From DATCJA01 sp963734635 (lineage in GTDB: Bacteria; Acidobacteriota; Vicinamibacteria; Vicinamibacterales; UBA2999), in NCBI GenBank assembly GCA_963734635.1, contig CAVTIA010000004.1:186001-250000 (forward strand): a DNA stretch of 64,000 nucleotides, read 5' to 3'. The position numbers and the translations under genes are program-made. The notes beneath the pieces were generated by a model, which ran no database searches, was not told where the DNA came from, and was given only the letters and a program-made list of their open reading frames with translations. Within the stretch, counting starts at the first letter, position 1. Each line of letters opens with the position of its first letter. Shown one piece after another: positions 41,476-48,167 of the stretch.

Positions 41476-41549
41476 CACAAAAGGGCTCGATGCGGCCCAA
41501 TAAAACCGGGCCCGAATCGGCGCGAGTCTACTCTCACGCGCCAGGATGG

Positions 41550-41759
41550 TCAACCGAGTCTGCGCGTTGAATTGCGCCGAATTTCAAAGTGTACGCAGCG
41601 CGAGCGCGCTGAGGAAATGCGATCGCCCCGTCGCTCGTGCCACAACGCTTCGAGCGCGCCGTGCACGCCGACAGGCGGCGCGGACTTCTGGAGCGATGCT
41701 TCGAACTCGGCGAGATCCACTGTCGATAGAATCGCACGAGCAGCGAAGGTGTCGTTCAC
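41550..41759 (-). pseudogene. Truncated remnant of a small TPR-like/DW-rich protein gene
   Basis: The 69-codon frame contains LAEFEASLQKSAPPVGVHGALEALWHERRGD, which I recognise as the first half of a small cytoplasmic family (about 90-100 residues) that continues after ALWxxxxGDW with an AHxxAQ segment. Here the sequence stops matching after RRGD and runs into unrelated residues. REP-A clusters lie on both sides. Probably a gene cut short by deletion or rearrangement. Confidence 0.35.
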
Positions 41760-41801
41760 ACTTCTCGGTTCTCGCTTCTCGGTTCGTGTTCACGTTCGTC
41801 G

Positions 41802-41851
41802 GTCCGGCTAAAGCCGGACAACGTAGTCCGCCTAAATGCGGACACTACGTA
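41802..41851 (-). repeat. REP-A palindromes, two copies
   Basis: GTCCGGCTAAAGCCGGAC (41802-41819) and GTCCGCCTAAATGCGGAC with ACTACGTA (41826-41851), 15 bases from the stop of the TRIP13-like gene (41867), where they may form a transcript-end hairpin. Confidence 0.88.
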
Positions 41852-41866
41852 CGTGTTCTGTCGCGT

Positions 41867-42934
41867 CTAGGGCTTTGCGTCTTCGTCCTGCTGGTGCGTA
41901 TGCGTGTGTCTGTGAGGGTGGCTGTGATCGTGGGGGCCGTGGCCGTGATCGTGGATTGCGTGCCCGTGGTCGTGGTCGTGCATCAGTTCTTTCGGGACAT
42001 CGGGGAACAGTTCGCGCGAGGTCGGCGCCCGGCCGCCCGCCCACTCCACGCCTCCTTTTTTGCGCGCGGCGGAGAAGAGATCGTCCCACGAGAGTTTCGC
42101 GGGGTCACGCGACACCTCCAGCCGCTGGGCCAGTGCGGCCAGCACCAGCTTGCGGACGCGACGACCGTCCCATCCTTCGCAGAGCGCTGCGAGCTCCGAC
42201 ATCCGTGCAGAGTCCTCGGGGAGCGGCAGGAGCGCGGGCCATTGCACCGCCAGCTCGCCGAGCGAGCTCGCGAGGATGCGCTCGATCGTGTCCCGATCCG
42301 GCAAGGAGAACCGCATGACGAGATCGGCGCGCGAGAGGAACGCTTCGTCAACCGCCTCGATGAAATTGGTGGTCGTGACGAAGAGCACGGACGGCAGGTT
42401 CTTGGCGATCTCGTCGATGCCGAGCAGGACGGCGTCGGTGGCGCGATGCACGTCCACCGGGTTGGCTTCGAACGATGCGGTCGATCGGCGTACCGCAAAG
42501 CTCTCAACCTCGTCGATGAGCACCACCGTGAAAGGACGGCGCGCCGCAATTTCCGGTACGGTCTCAGTAAGCAACCGGGTGACGTTGCGCTGACTCTCCC
42601 CGAGCATGTCGCTCGGGAAGGCATGCGGGTTGATCTCGACCAGCACGGTGGCGCCCTTCCGCGCGAGAGCCAGCGCGGCAACCTGCGCCAGCCCGCGGGC
42701 CATTGTCGTCTTGCCTGTGCCCGGCGGGCCGGCCAGCACGATCAGGCCGTGCGGCAGTCCCGACAGCATCGAGAGCTTGCGGCCGTGCTCGAGCACCAGG
42801 AGCGCCTGCGCGAGGAGGCGTTCCTTCACCTCGCGAGGCACGATGATGGCATCCCAGTCGCGATCGTGGTGATCGGCGGGAAGGACGTGCATCGAGAGCA
42901 CGCCGTGCGGGAGTGCGGAGCGCGGCGGCTCCAT
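41867..42934 (-). CDS. TRIP13/Pch2-like AAA+ ATPase with histidine-rich C-terminal tail
   Basis: Intact 355 residues. Walker A GPPGTGKT (69-76), Walker B VVLIDEVESFAVRR (137-150), EANPVDVHRATDAVLLGIDEI (157-176), sensor-1 VTTTNFIEAVDEAFLSRADL (186-205) and sensor-2 DGRRVRKLVLAAL (256-268). The order DEVES, then D-A-V-L, TTxN, AF-RAD is that of TRIP13/Pch2 ATPases, which remodel HORMA proteins in eukaryotes and in bacterial CBASS. There is no HORMA, cyclase or CBASS effector gene beside it. Residues 319-347 carry 14 histidines mostly in HDH/HGH pairs, a probable metal-binding tail. Its ATG overlaps the TGA of the bicupin gene (TGATG), so the two are translated together. Role unknown; unfolding or metal loading of the bicupin is an inference. 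Confidence 0.85.
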   Translation of the reverse strand: MEPPRSALPHGVLSMHVLPADHHDRDWDAIIVPREVKERLLAQALLVLEHGRKLSMLSGLPHGLIVLAGPPGTGKTTMARGLAQVAALALARKGATVLVEINPHAFPSDMLGESQRNVTRLLTETVPEIAARRPFTVVLIDEVESFAVRRSTASFEANPVDVHRATDAVLLGIDEIAKNLPSVLFVTTTNFIEAVDEAFLSRADLVMRFSLPDRDTIERILASSLGELAVQWPALLPLPEDSARMSELAALCEGWDGRRVRKLVLAALAQRLEVSRDPAKLSWDDLFSAARKKGGVEWAGGRAPTSRELFPDVPKELMHDHDHGHAIHDHGHGPHDHSHPHRHTHTHQQDEDAKP

Positions 42935-43992
42935 CAGTCACCCGGCCGTGTGTCGTCCGGCCACTGGATCTGCGACAGCTCCTGCGTGGAGAGCAACGTG
43001 TCTTCGGCCTCTTCGAACAGCACCATCGGGTCCATCAGCGTCCGCATCGTCTCGAGCACCGAATCGAACATATGCACGCGCACCAGCCGGCACTGATTGG
43101 CGGGGTCGTCATTGAAGTGCTGATGCCAGAGGAAATGATCAACGATGATGAGGTCGCCTTTGGTCCACCGATAATGCTGGCCCTGATCGGGCGCGATGCC
43201 CATGAAGCTGTGTCCATAGCCTTCAACGACGTAGAGCCACGCTTCGCCGGGATGACGATGGAGTGATTGCGTCTTGCCCGGCGCAAACTGAATCATCACC
43301 TGCGTGAGGCCAGATGCCTGGTTCCCGATGGCGCGGTCGTTGAGGAATTTCGTGCGCGTCCCCCGCGGTGTCGCGAGGATCTCCTGCTCGTCGTAGGGCG
43401 TATGGATGCGGCCCGAGCGGCGCTTCTTCGTCTCCTGGTCGATGCGTCGCAGACGGCGCGCGTAAGGATCGTTGCCCGGAACGCCGGAGGAGACCGGCGG
43501 CCGACCCGGGAGGCTGGCGAACGGCTCCTGCCCGGCGTCCTCGAGGAGGCTCATGCCGAGCGTCCACAGCGTGGGCTCCGACGAATAGCTCATAAACCGG
43601 CCGGGGCGATCGCCGTCATTGCCGTGCCGGTGCCAGCTCCACGCCGGCAGGTGGATCGCGTCCCATGGCTTCCAGTCGTACCGGACGCCATCCACTTCGG
43701 TCCAGCCGCTCCCCTCGACCATGAAGAGAATGGCATCCCACGAGTGGCGATGGATGGTCGTGACCGCGCCGGGGTCGATCTCGTGCACCAATGCATCCAG
43801 GCAGCGCGTCGGCCGGTCGGCGTCCCATCCCATGTAGACGCCCGTGCGAAGCCCGCGCGCGGTGGGGACGAGTGCGACATCTTCTTTGCGAATGACCGTT
43901 TGCCGATACTTGCGCCATTCGTCGATGAACTCCGCGCGTCGCTTTTTCTGGATGTGATAGTGCGTGGTAACGGTGTGGGTCTTGGTGGACAT
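42934..43992 (-). CDS. Bicupin protein, gentisate 1,2-dioxygenase-like
   Basis: ATG 43992 gives MSTKTHTVTTHYHIQKKRRAEF; 352 residues, intact. The first cupin has TTIHRHSWDAILFMVEGSG and WDAIHLPAWSWHRHGN, matching the iron-ligand pattern (HxH and a later His) and the TWTWHDHG-like motif of gentisate/salicylate/1-hydroxy-2-naphthoate dioxygenases. The second cupin has QSLHRHPGEAWLYVVEGYG and DLIIVDHFLWHQHFN, again with HxH and His, so both barrels may hold metal. This points to a ring-cleavage or other Fe(II) dioxygenase; the substrate is unknown. Coupled by overlap to the TRIP13-like gene and divergent (137 bases) from the binding-protein gene. Confidence 0.8.
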   Translation of the reverse strand: MSTKTHTVTTHYHIQKKRRAEFIDEWRKYRQTVIRKEDVALVPTARGLRTGVYMGWDADRPTRCLDALVHEIDPGAVTTIHRHSWDAILFMVEGSGWTEVDGVRYDWKPWDAIHLPAWSWHRHGNDGDRPGRFMSYSSEPTLWTLGMSLLEDAGQEPFASLPGRPPVSSGVPGNDPYARRLRRIDQETKKRRSGRIHTPYDEQEILATPRGTRTKFLNDRAIGNQASGLTQVMIQFAPGKTQSLHRHPGEAWLYVVEGYGHSFMGIAPDQGQHYRWTKGDLIIVDHFLWHQHFNDDPANQCRLVRVHMFDSVLETMRTLMDPMVLFEEAEDTLLSTQELSQIQWPDDTRPGD

Positions 43993-44039
43993 GGGACGTT
44001 GCCGGGGCCGGGATCGGGGATCCGGGATCGGGGATCGGT

Positions 44040-44063
44040 AGGGCCGGGTCCTTTTGGACCCGC
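44040..44063 (+). repeat. REP-C palindrome
   Basis: AGGGCCGGGTCC-ttt-TGGACCCGCC in the divergent region between the bicupin and binding-protein genes. Confidence 0.75.
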
Positions 44064-44129
44064 CAGCGACTCCCGCCTCATTGCCCGGTTGCCGACTTAT
44101 ACATAGAATCGCCGGGGCGGTCAATTTCC

Positions 44130-45314
44130 ATGGCCATGGTCACATTGCTTCGCACGCTCTTGGACCGCTATGCGGCTCGTTGTGTGAATGTTCTTCCCGT
44201 TGTGAGCCGCGTAGCGGTCCTAGGCGCGCGAAGCGCGCCGAAAGATACTGGCAACCAGCCAAGGGGCTCCAGGGGGATATCAAGGGGCGGAGCCCCTTGG
44301 CTGGTTTGTCTGCTCGTGCCTGGGGTGATGGCGCAGGCGCCGACGCCGTCGGGCAACGACGCGGTCTTTCGCTACCGCGGCGCCGACCGTGACGCGCGCC
44401 TCGTCGAACGTGCAAAACGAGAGGGGACTCTTGTCTTGTACACGTCGCTGGCGCCGACAGAGTCGCAGCCGCTCGCCGATGCGTTCCAAAAGAAATACGG
44501 CATCAAGGTGGAGCTGTGGCGCGGGCTGTCGGATCAGGTCGTCCAGCGGGCGACCACCGAGGCGCGTGCGCGGCGGAACGCCGTCGATGTGATCGAGACC
44601 AACGGTCCCGAAATGGAGATGCTGGCGCGCGAGAAGCTGCTCGGTGAAATTCATTCGCCGCATCTTGCCGACCTGCCGGCCGGAGCCATTCCCGCCCATC
44701 GCACATGGTTTCCCGATCGCTTCAACTTCTACGTGGTCGCGTTCAATACGACGAAAGTTCAGCGCTCGCAAATCCCGTCCACGTACGAGGGCTTTGCCGA
44801 TCCCAAATGGAAGGGGCGCATCACCGTTGAAGCCACCGACGCCGCGTGGATGGCGACAATCATCAAGACGTGGGGCGTCGAGAAAGGGACGGCCTACTTC
44901 CGAAAGCTCGCGGCGCTACGGCCTGACGTCCGCACGGGCCACATCCTGCTCGCGAACCTGGTGGTGGCGGGGGAGGTGCCGGTCGCCCTCACCGCGTACA
45001 ACAGCAACATCGTCTCGCTCAAGCGCAAGGGCGCGCCGATAGACTTCGTACCGGTGCAGCCGGTCGTCGCACAGCCGCAAGGCATCGGCGTGGCGCGGAA
45101 CGCGCCGCATCCGCACGCGGCCCTGCTGTTCACCGATTTCGTTCTCTCGCAGGAGGGTCAGAGACTCTTCGAGTCAATGGGGCGCGTTCCCGCAAGCAAT
45201 CGAGTCAAGAGCGAGCTGAATAACTTCACGTTCACGACAATCGATTCAGCAACGGCGCTCGACGAGAAGGACAAGTGGGAGAAGCTGTGGAACGATCTAT
45301 TCCTGCGGAAGTAG
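44130..45314 (+). CDS. Periplasmic substrate-binding protein (SBP family 1, Fe(III)-type) with a hairpin element in its signal-peptide region
   Basis: Mature part from about residue 70 (VMAQAPTPSGNDAVFRYRGADRDARLVERAKREG) is a family 1 extracellular solute-binding protein: TLVLYTSLAPTESQPLADAFQKKYG, VDVIETNGPEM, FNTTKVQRSQIPSTYEGFADPKWKG, VALTAYNSNIVSLKRKG and SQEGQRLFESMGRVPASNRV, as in FbpA-like iron or thiamine binders. No permease or ATPase gene is near, so it is an orphan. The first 11 codons (MAMVTLLRTLL) and VCLLVPGVMAQA would make a good signal peptide, but the composite hairpin element B (44162-44306) separates them while keeping the frame. Either the insert is translated or the true start lies at its end. 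Confidence 0.75.
   Translation: MAMVTLLRTLLDRYAARCVNVLPVVSRVAVLGARSAPKDTGNQPRGSRGISRGGAPWLVCLLVPGVMAQAPTPSGNDAVFRYRGADRDARLVERAKREGTLVLYTSLAPTESQPLADAFQKKYGIKVELWRGLSDQVVQRATTEARARRNAVDVIETNGPEMEMLAREKLLGEIHSPHLADLPAGAIPAHRTWFPDRFNFYVVAFNTTKVQRSQIPSTYEGFADPKWKGRITVEATDAAWMATIIKTWGVEKGTAYFRKLAALRPDVRTGHILLANLVVAGEVPVALTAYNSNIVSLKRKGAPIDFVPVQPVVAQPQGIGVARNAPHPHAALLFTDFVLSQEGQRLFESMGRVPASNRVKSELNNFTFTTIDSATALDEKDKWEKLWNDLFLRK
44162..44306 (+). repeat. Composite hairpin element, copy B, inside a coding frame
   Basis: Stem GGACCGCTATGCGGCTC with its partner 44204-44220 (17 bp, one mismatch), stem GGCGCGC-gaa-GCGCGCC (44223-44239), spacer GAAAGATACTGGC, then an 18-bp perfect stem AACCAGCCAAGGGGCTCC (44253-44270) with partner 44289-44306. 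Order and spacer match copy A. The whole element is open in the frame of the binding-protein gene. Confidence 0.8.
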
Positions 45315-45340
45315 TACGTAGTGTCCGGCTTTAGCCGGAC
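45315..45340 (+). repeat. REP-A palindrome
   Basis: TACGTAGT plus GTCCGGCTTTAGCCGGAC, beginning at the stop codon of the binding-protein gene and 12 bases before the next gene; may act as a transcript-end or processing hairpin. Confidence 0.9.
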
Positions 45341-45352
45341 CAGGAGCAATTC

Positions 45353-46474
45353 ATGCGATCAACCTTAATGCTCGTCTCAGTATGTGCCTTCTTCGCCGCC
45401 ACCGCGTTCGGACAAGGCGGGGCGACAAAGACACTGGACATCTACGTCATCGATGTCGAAGGCGGCAATGCCCAGTTGTATGTGACCCCGTCCGGGGAGT
45501 CGATCCTCATCGACACGGGGAACGGCGGTGCAGCCGCCGCGCGTGACGCCGATCGAATCATGGCAGCCGTGAAGGCTGCGGGCCTCACGCGGATCGATCG
45601 TGTGATCACCACCCACTATCATGGCGATCACATCGGCGGTCTCCCCGAACTGGCGACGCGCATTCCCATTCAGGAGTTCATCGATCACGGACCCAACGTA
45701 CAGCCGGGCGGGCAGATCGATGCGGTGATGCAGCAGTATGCCGGGCTCCACGCGAAGGTCAGGCATCGCGTTGTCAAGCCTGGCGATCGAATCGACGTCA
45801 AGGATCTGGATTGGCGGATCGTCGCAGCCGGCGGGAAAGTGATCTCGACGCCGCTCCCCGGTGCCGGCGCAGCGAATCCGTATTGCGCCGGCTTCAAGCG
45901 GCACGACGTGAATCCTGTCTCAGGTCAGCCTGTCGGCAACACTGAAGACGAGCAGTCGGTCGGGAGTCAGGTGACGTTTGGAAGGTTCCGGCTGCTGTAT
46001 CTGGGTGACTTCACCTGGAACCTGGAGTTCGACCTCAATTGTCCGGTCAACCGCATCGGCCAGGTCGATGTGTTGGTCGCGTCACGGCACGGGCAGCCAA
46101 GCTCCAACTCCGAAGCGCTCGTGCACGCCGTTCGGCCGCGCGTCACCATCATGAACAACGGCACGCGCAAGGGCGGACAGCCGGACGCGATGAAGGTACT
46201 GCTCAACTCTCCCGGTCTGCAGGATCTATGGCAGGTGCATTTCTCCTTGCTCGGAGGCCAGGAGTACACAGTCCCGGGAATGTTTATCGCCAACGTGTAC
46301 GACAACCAGCAACCTGCCGTGCCCGTGGCGCCGATCACGCTGCCGCCGCCCGGCACCGAAGCGCCACCGCCGCCCCCACACAACGGGCCCGCGTACTGGA
46401 TCAAGGTGTCGGCACAGACGGATGGCACGTTCACGGTCACGAATGGCCGGAACGGTTTCAGCAAGAAGTATTAA
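45353..46474 (+). CDS. Secreted metallo-beta-lactamase-fold hydrolase, copy 1
   Basis: ATG 45353 gives MRSTLMLVSVCAFFAATAFGQ, a signal peptide; 373 residues, intact. The metal site is THYHGDHIGG (HxHxDH); the start of the fold, LDIYVIDVEGGNAQLYVTPSGESILIDTG, is of the ComEC/MBL type, and LLYLGDFTWN supplies the later Asp. A Pro-rich linker and a small C-terminal strand unit end the protein. Substrate unknown. Follows the binding-protein gene closely and is convergent with a paralogue with which it shares four bases (TTAA). Confidence 0.88.
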   Translation: MRSTLMLVSVCAFFAATAFGQGGATKTLDIYVIDVEGGNAQLYVTPSGESILIDTGNGGAAAARDADRIMAAVKAAGLTRIDRVITTHYHGDHIGGLPELATRIPIQEFIDHGPNVQPGGQIDAVMQQYAGLHAKVRHRVVKPGDRIDVKDLDWRIVAAGGKVISTPLPGAGAANPYCAGFKRHDVNPVSGQPVGNTEDEQSVGSQVTFGRFRLLYLGDFTWNLEFDLNCPVNRIGQVDVLVASRHGQPSSNSEALVHAVRPRVTIMNNGTRKGGQPDAMKVLLNSPGLQDLWQVHFSLLGGQEYTVPGMFIANVYDNQQPAVPVAPITLPPPGTEAPPPPPHNGPAYWIKVSAQTDGTFTVTNGRNGFSKKY

Positions 46475-47494
46475 CGCGCGCTATAGGTTCTCGTCATGCC
46501 CGTGCGGCCGTTGGTCATCGTGAACGATCCATCCGCGCGCGCCGAGAGCTTCAGCCAGTGCCCGGCGTCGGCTTCGCCGACATTGGCAATGAACGGCTGG
46601 TCCACGTTCTCCTGCGTGCCGAGAAACGACTGGTGAAGCTGCCACACATCTTCGATGCCGGGCGAGGCACGAAGCGTCCGGACGATCGGTTGGACGACGG
46701 CCTTCTTCGGCCCGTTGTTCGTCACGGCCACGCGAGGACGGATGGCGTGCACGAAGGTTGCCGATCCCGCCTCGTCATCGCCGTGCTGCGATGCCAGGAG
46801 TACGTCGACTTCGCCGATGCGATTGGTCGGGCAGACCAACCCGTACTCCTGGTTCCACGAGAGGTCACCCAGATTGATCAGCCGAAACATGCCGTGGGTC
46901 ACGATCGTCCCAACCGAATGCGCGTCGTCGCTGGTCTCGTCCTTCATCGGCTTGAAGTCGGCGCAGAGAGGATTGGGCGTACCGCCCCTTTCGAGCGGCA
47001 CGCTCAGCAGACCCCCCGCTGAGGCGACCACCTGGACGGTCATGCCATTGATAGGGATTCGGTCGCCAGCCCTGACCGGAAGGTGCGCACCTTTGTCCCG
47101 GGTCTGCACGTAGGTTTCATACAGAGCGGCCTGATTGCCGCGTTCAGAAGTCGGCCCGTGGTCTACGAACGTGCGGATCGGGATCCTCTGGGCGAGTTGC
47201 GGCACGCCGCCCACGTGGTCACTGTGATAGTGCGTCACCACCAGATAATCGATCCGAGCGAGCCCTGCGTTCTTGACCGCGGCGGCGATTCGACCGGCGT
47301 CACGCCCGTCGAAGCCGGGATAACCGGCATCGACGAGCATCGACTCGCCGGATGGCGAGATGTACAGCGTCGCGTGTCCCGCCTTCGACATCGATGAAGT
47401 ACACGTCGAGAGTTCTTTCGGGCTGCTGCGCGAAGGGCCTGACCGCCAGGAGCAGTAGCGCAGGGAGAAGAAGAATGACGAAGGATATGCGCAT
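46471..47494 (-). CDS. Secreted metallo-beta-lactamase-fold hydrolase, copy 2 (one frameshift)
   Basis: Paralogue of the preceding gene in inverted orientation. Signal MRISFVILLLPALLLLAVRPFAQ, then LDVYFIDVEGG, a frameshift near 47375, and HATLYISPSGESMLVDAGYPG, VTHYHSDHVGG (HxHxDH), MFRLINLGDLSWNQE, HAIRPRVAVTNNGPKK and MTNGRTGMTRTYS. The alignment with copy 1 is continuous. The stop codons overlap within the palindrome TTAA. Probably a duplicated and inverted gene pair with related but distinct substrates. Confidence 0.82.
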
Positions 47495-47558
47495 CAGAAG
47501 ACCTCCCCGGACGTACCGCGGAATTCGGTGTTGTCCGCGCTATAGGTGCGGGAGTATA

Positions 47559-47682
47559 AACCGGCCAAGGGCTCGCTCTTGACATCGCGGGACGAGCCCT
47601 TGGCCGGTTGGCAGTATCTACTCCCACCCCACGGCGCAGGCGTGCGCCGTGGGGACCCCGGGCTTGGCGCGCTCCGCGCGCC
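47559..47682 (-). repeat. Composite hairpin element, copy C (inverted, with an extra hairpin)
   Basis: Read on the minus strand: stem GGCGCGC-gga-GCGCGCC (47666-47682), an extra 12-bp stem CCCCACGGCGCA-ggcg-TGCGCCGTGGGG (47627-47654), the spacer AGATACTGCCAA, and a 17-bp perfect stem CGAGCCCTTGGCCGGTT with its partner (47559-47609). The first hairpin of copies A and B is missing. It lies 37 bases upstream of the cytochrome gene. Confidence 0.75.
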
Positions 47683-47719
47683 TGGATTTGATCGGTGCAG
47701 TGATGTATCGGAGGTATCG

Positions 47720-48167
47720 ATGACGCGGACGGGTGCGGGAGTACCTGATCCTGCTGCTGGTGATGCCGCTGGTTGTGTCGGGCCGGCAGACCGGCGCGAC
47801 AAGGCTACCCTTGGCCATTACCGACAAGGCAGCGGTCCAGGAATGGAGCCGAACGCTCTGGGAGGGCCCGCTCGATCCCAAGCTGCCGAGCGATACGGAG
47901 TTTCTCCTCTCACTCAGTGAGACGGAGCTGTTGGGGCGCTTTCGTTTCAAGCAGCGGTGCGCCCTCTGTCATGCCGCCCAGACGACATTGTCGACGGTCA
48001 CGTGGGGACCGCTGCTCACGCGTCGCAACGTCGACGGACGCGAGGCCGCCGTCCGCCGGCACATCCTCGAAGGGTCGCCGCGGATGCCTGCGTTCAAATA
48101 CACACTCGACACTCCGACGCTCGACGCCATCCTCGCGTATCTGAAGAGAGTGGAGCGCCTCCCATGA
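47720..48167 (+). CDS. Secreted monohaem cytochrome c (one frameshift near the start)
   Basis: ATG 47720 with GGAGG upstream gives MTRTG, then after one indel near 47735 REYLILLLVMPLVVSG, the signal peptide. The haem site is RCALCH (CXXCH) and the axial Met lies in SPRMPAFKY; the C-terminal helix TLDAILAYLKRVE completes a class I cytochrome c of about 110 residues. Stop codon overlaps the start of the next gene (ATGA), so an electron-transfer link with the propeller protein is likely. Confidence 0.75.

Larger units (their letters stand above)
41358..41866. other. Gene-poor region between the TonB receptor and the AAA gene
   Basis: About 510 bases with five REP-A units (41390-41475 and 41802-41851) and a truncated gene remnant (41550-41759). 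No other coding pattern was seen. The upstream promoter of the receptor must lie in its right-hand part. Confidence 0.5.

Noticed and set aside
41546..43096. 516-codon plus-strand frame opposite the TRIP13-like gene
   Set aside because: Mirror of the AAA gene; His-rich tail and ATPase motifs are on the minus strand.
41867..43992. CBASS-type defence system based on the TRIP13-like ATPase
   Set aside because: No cGAS/DncV-like cyclase, HORMA protein or effector gene is near; the partner is a bicupin.
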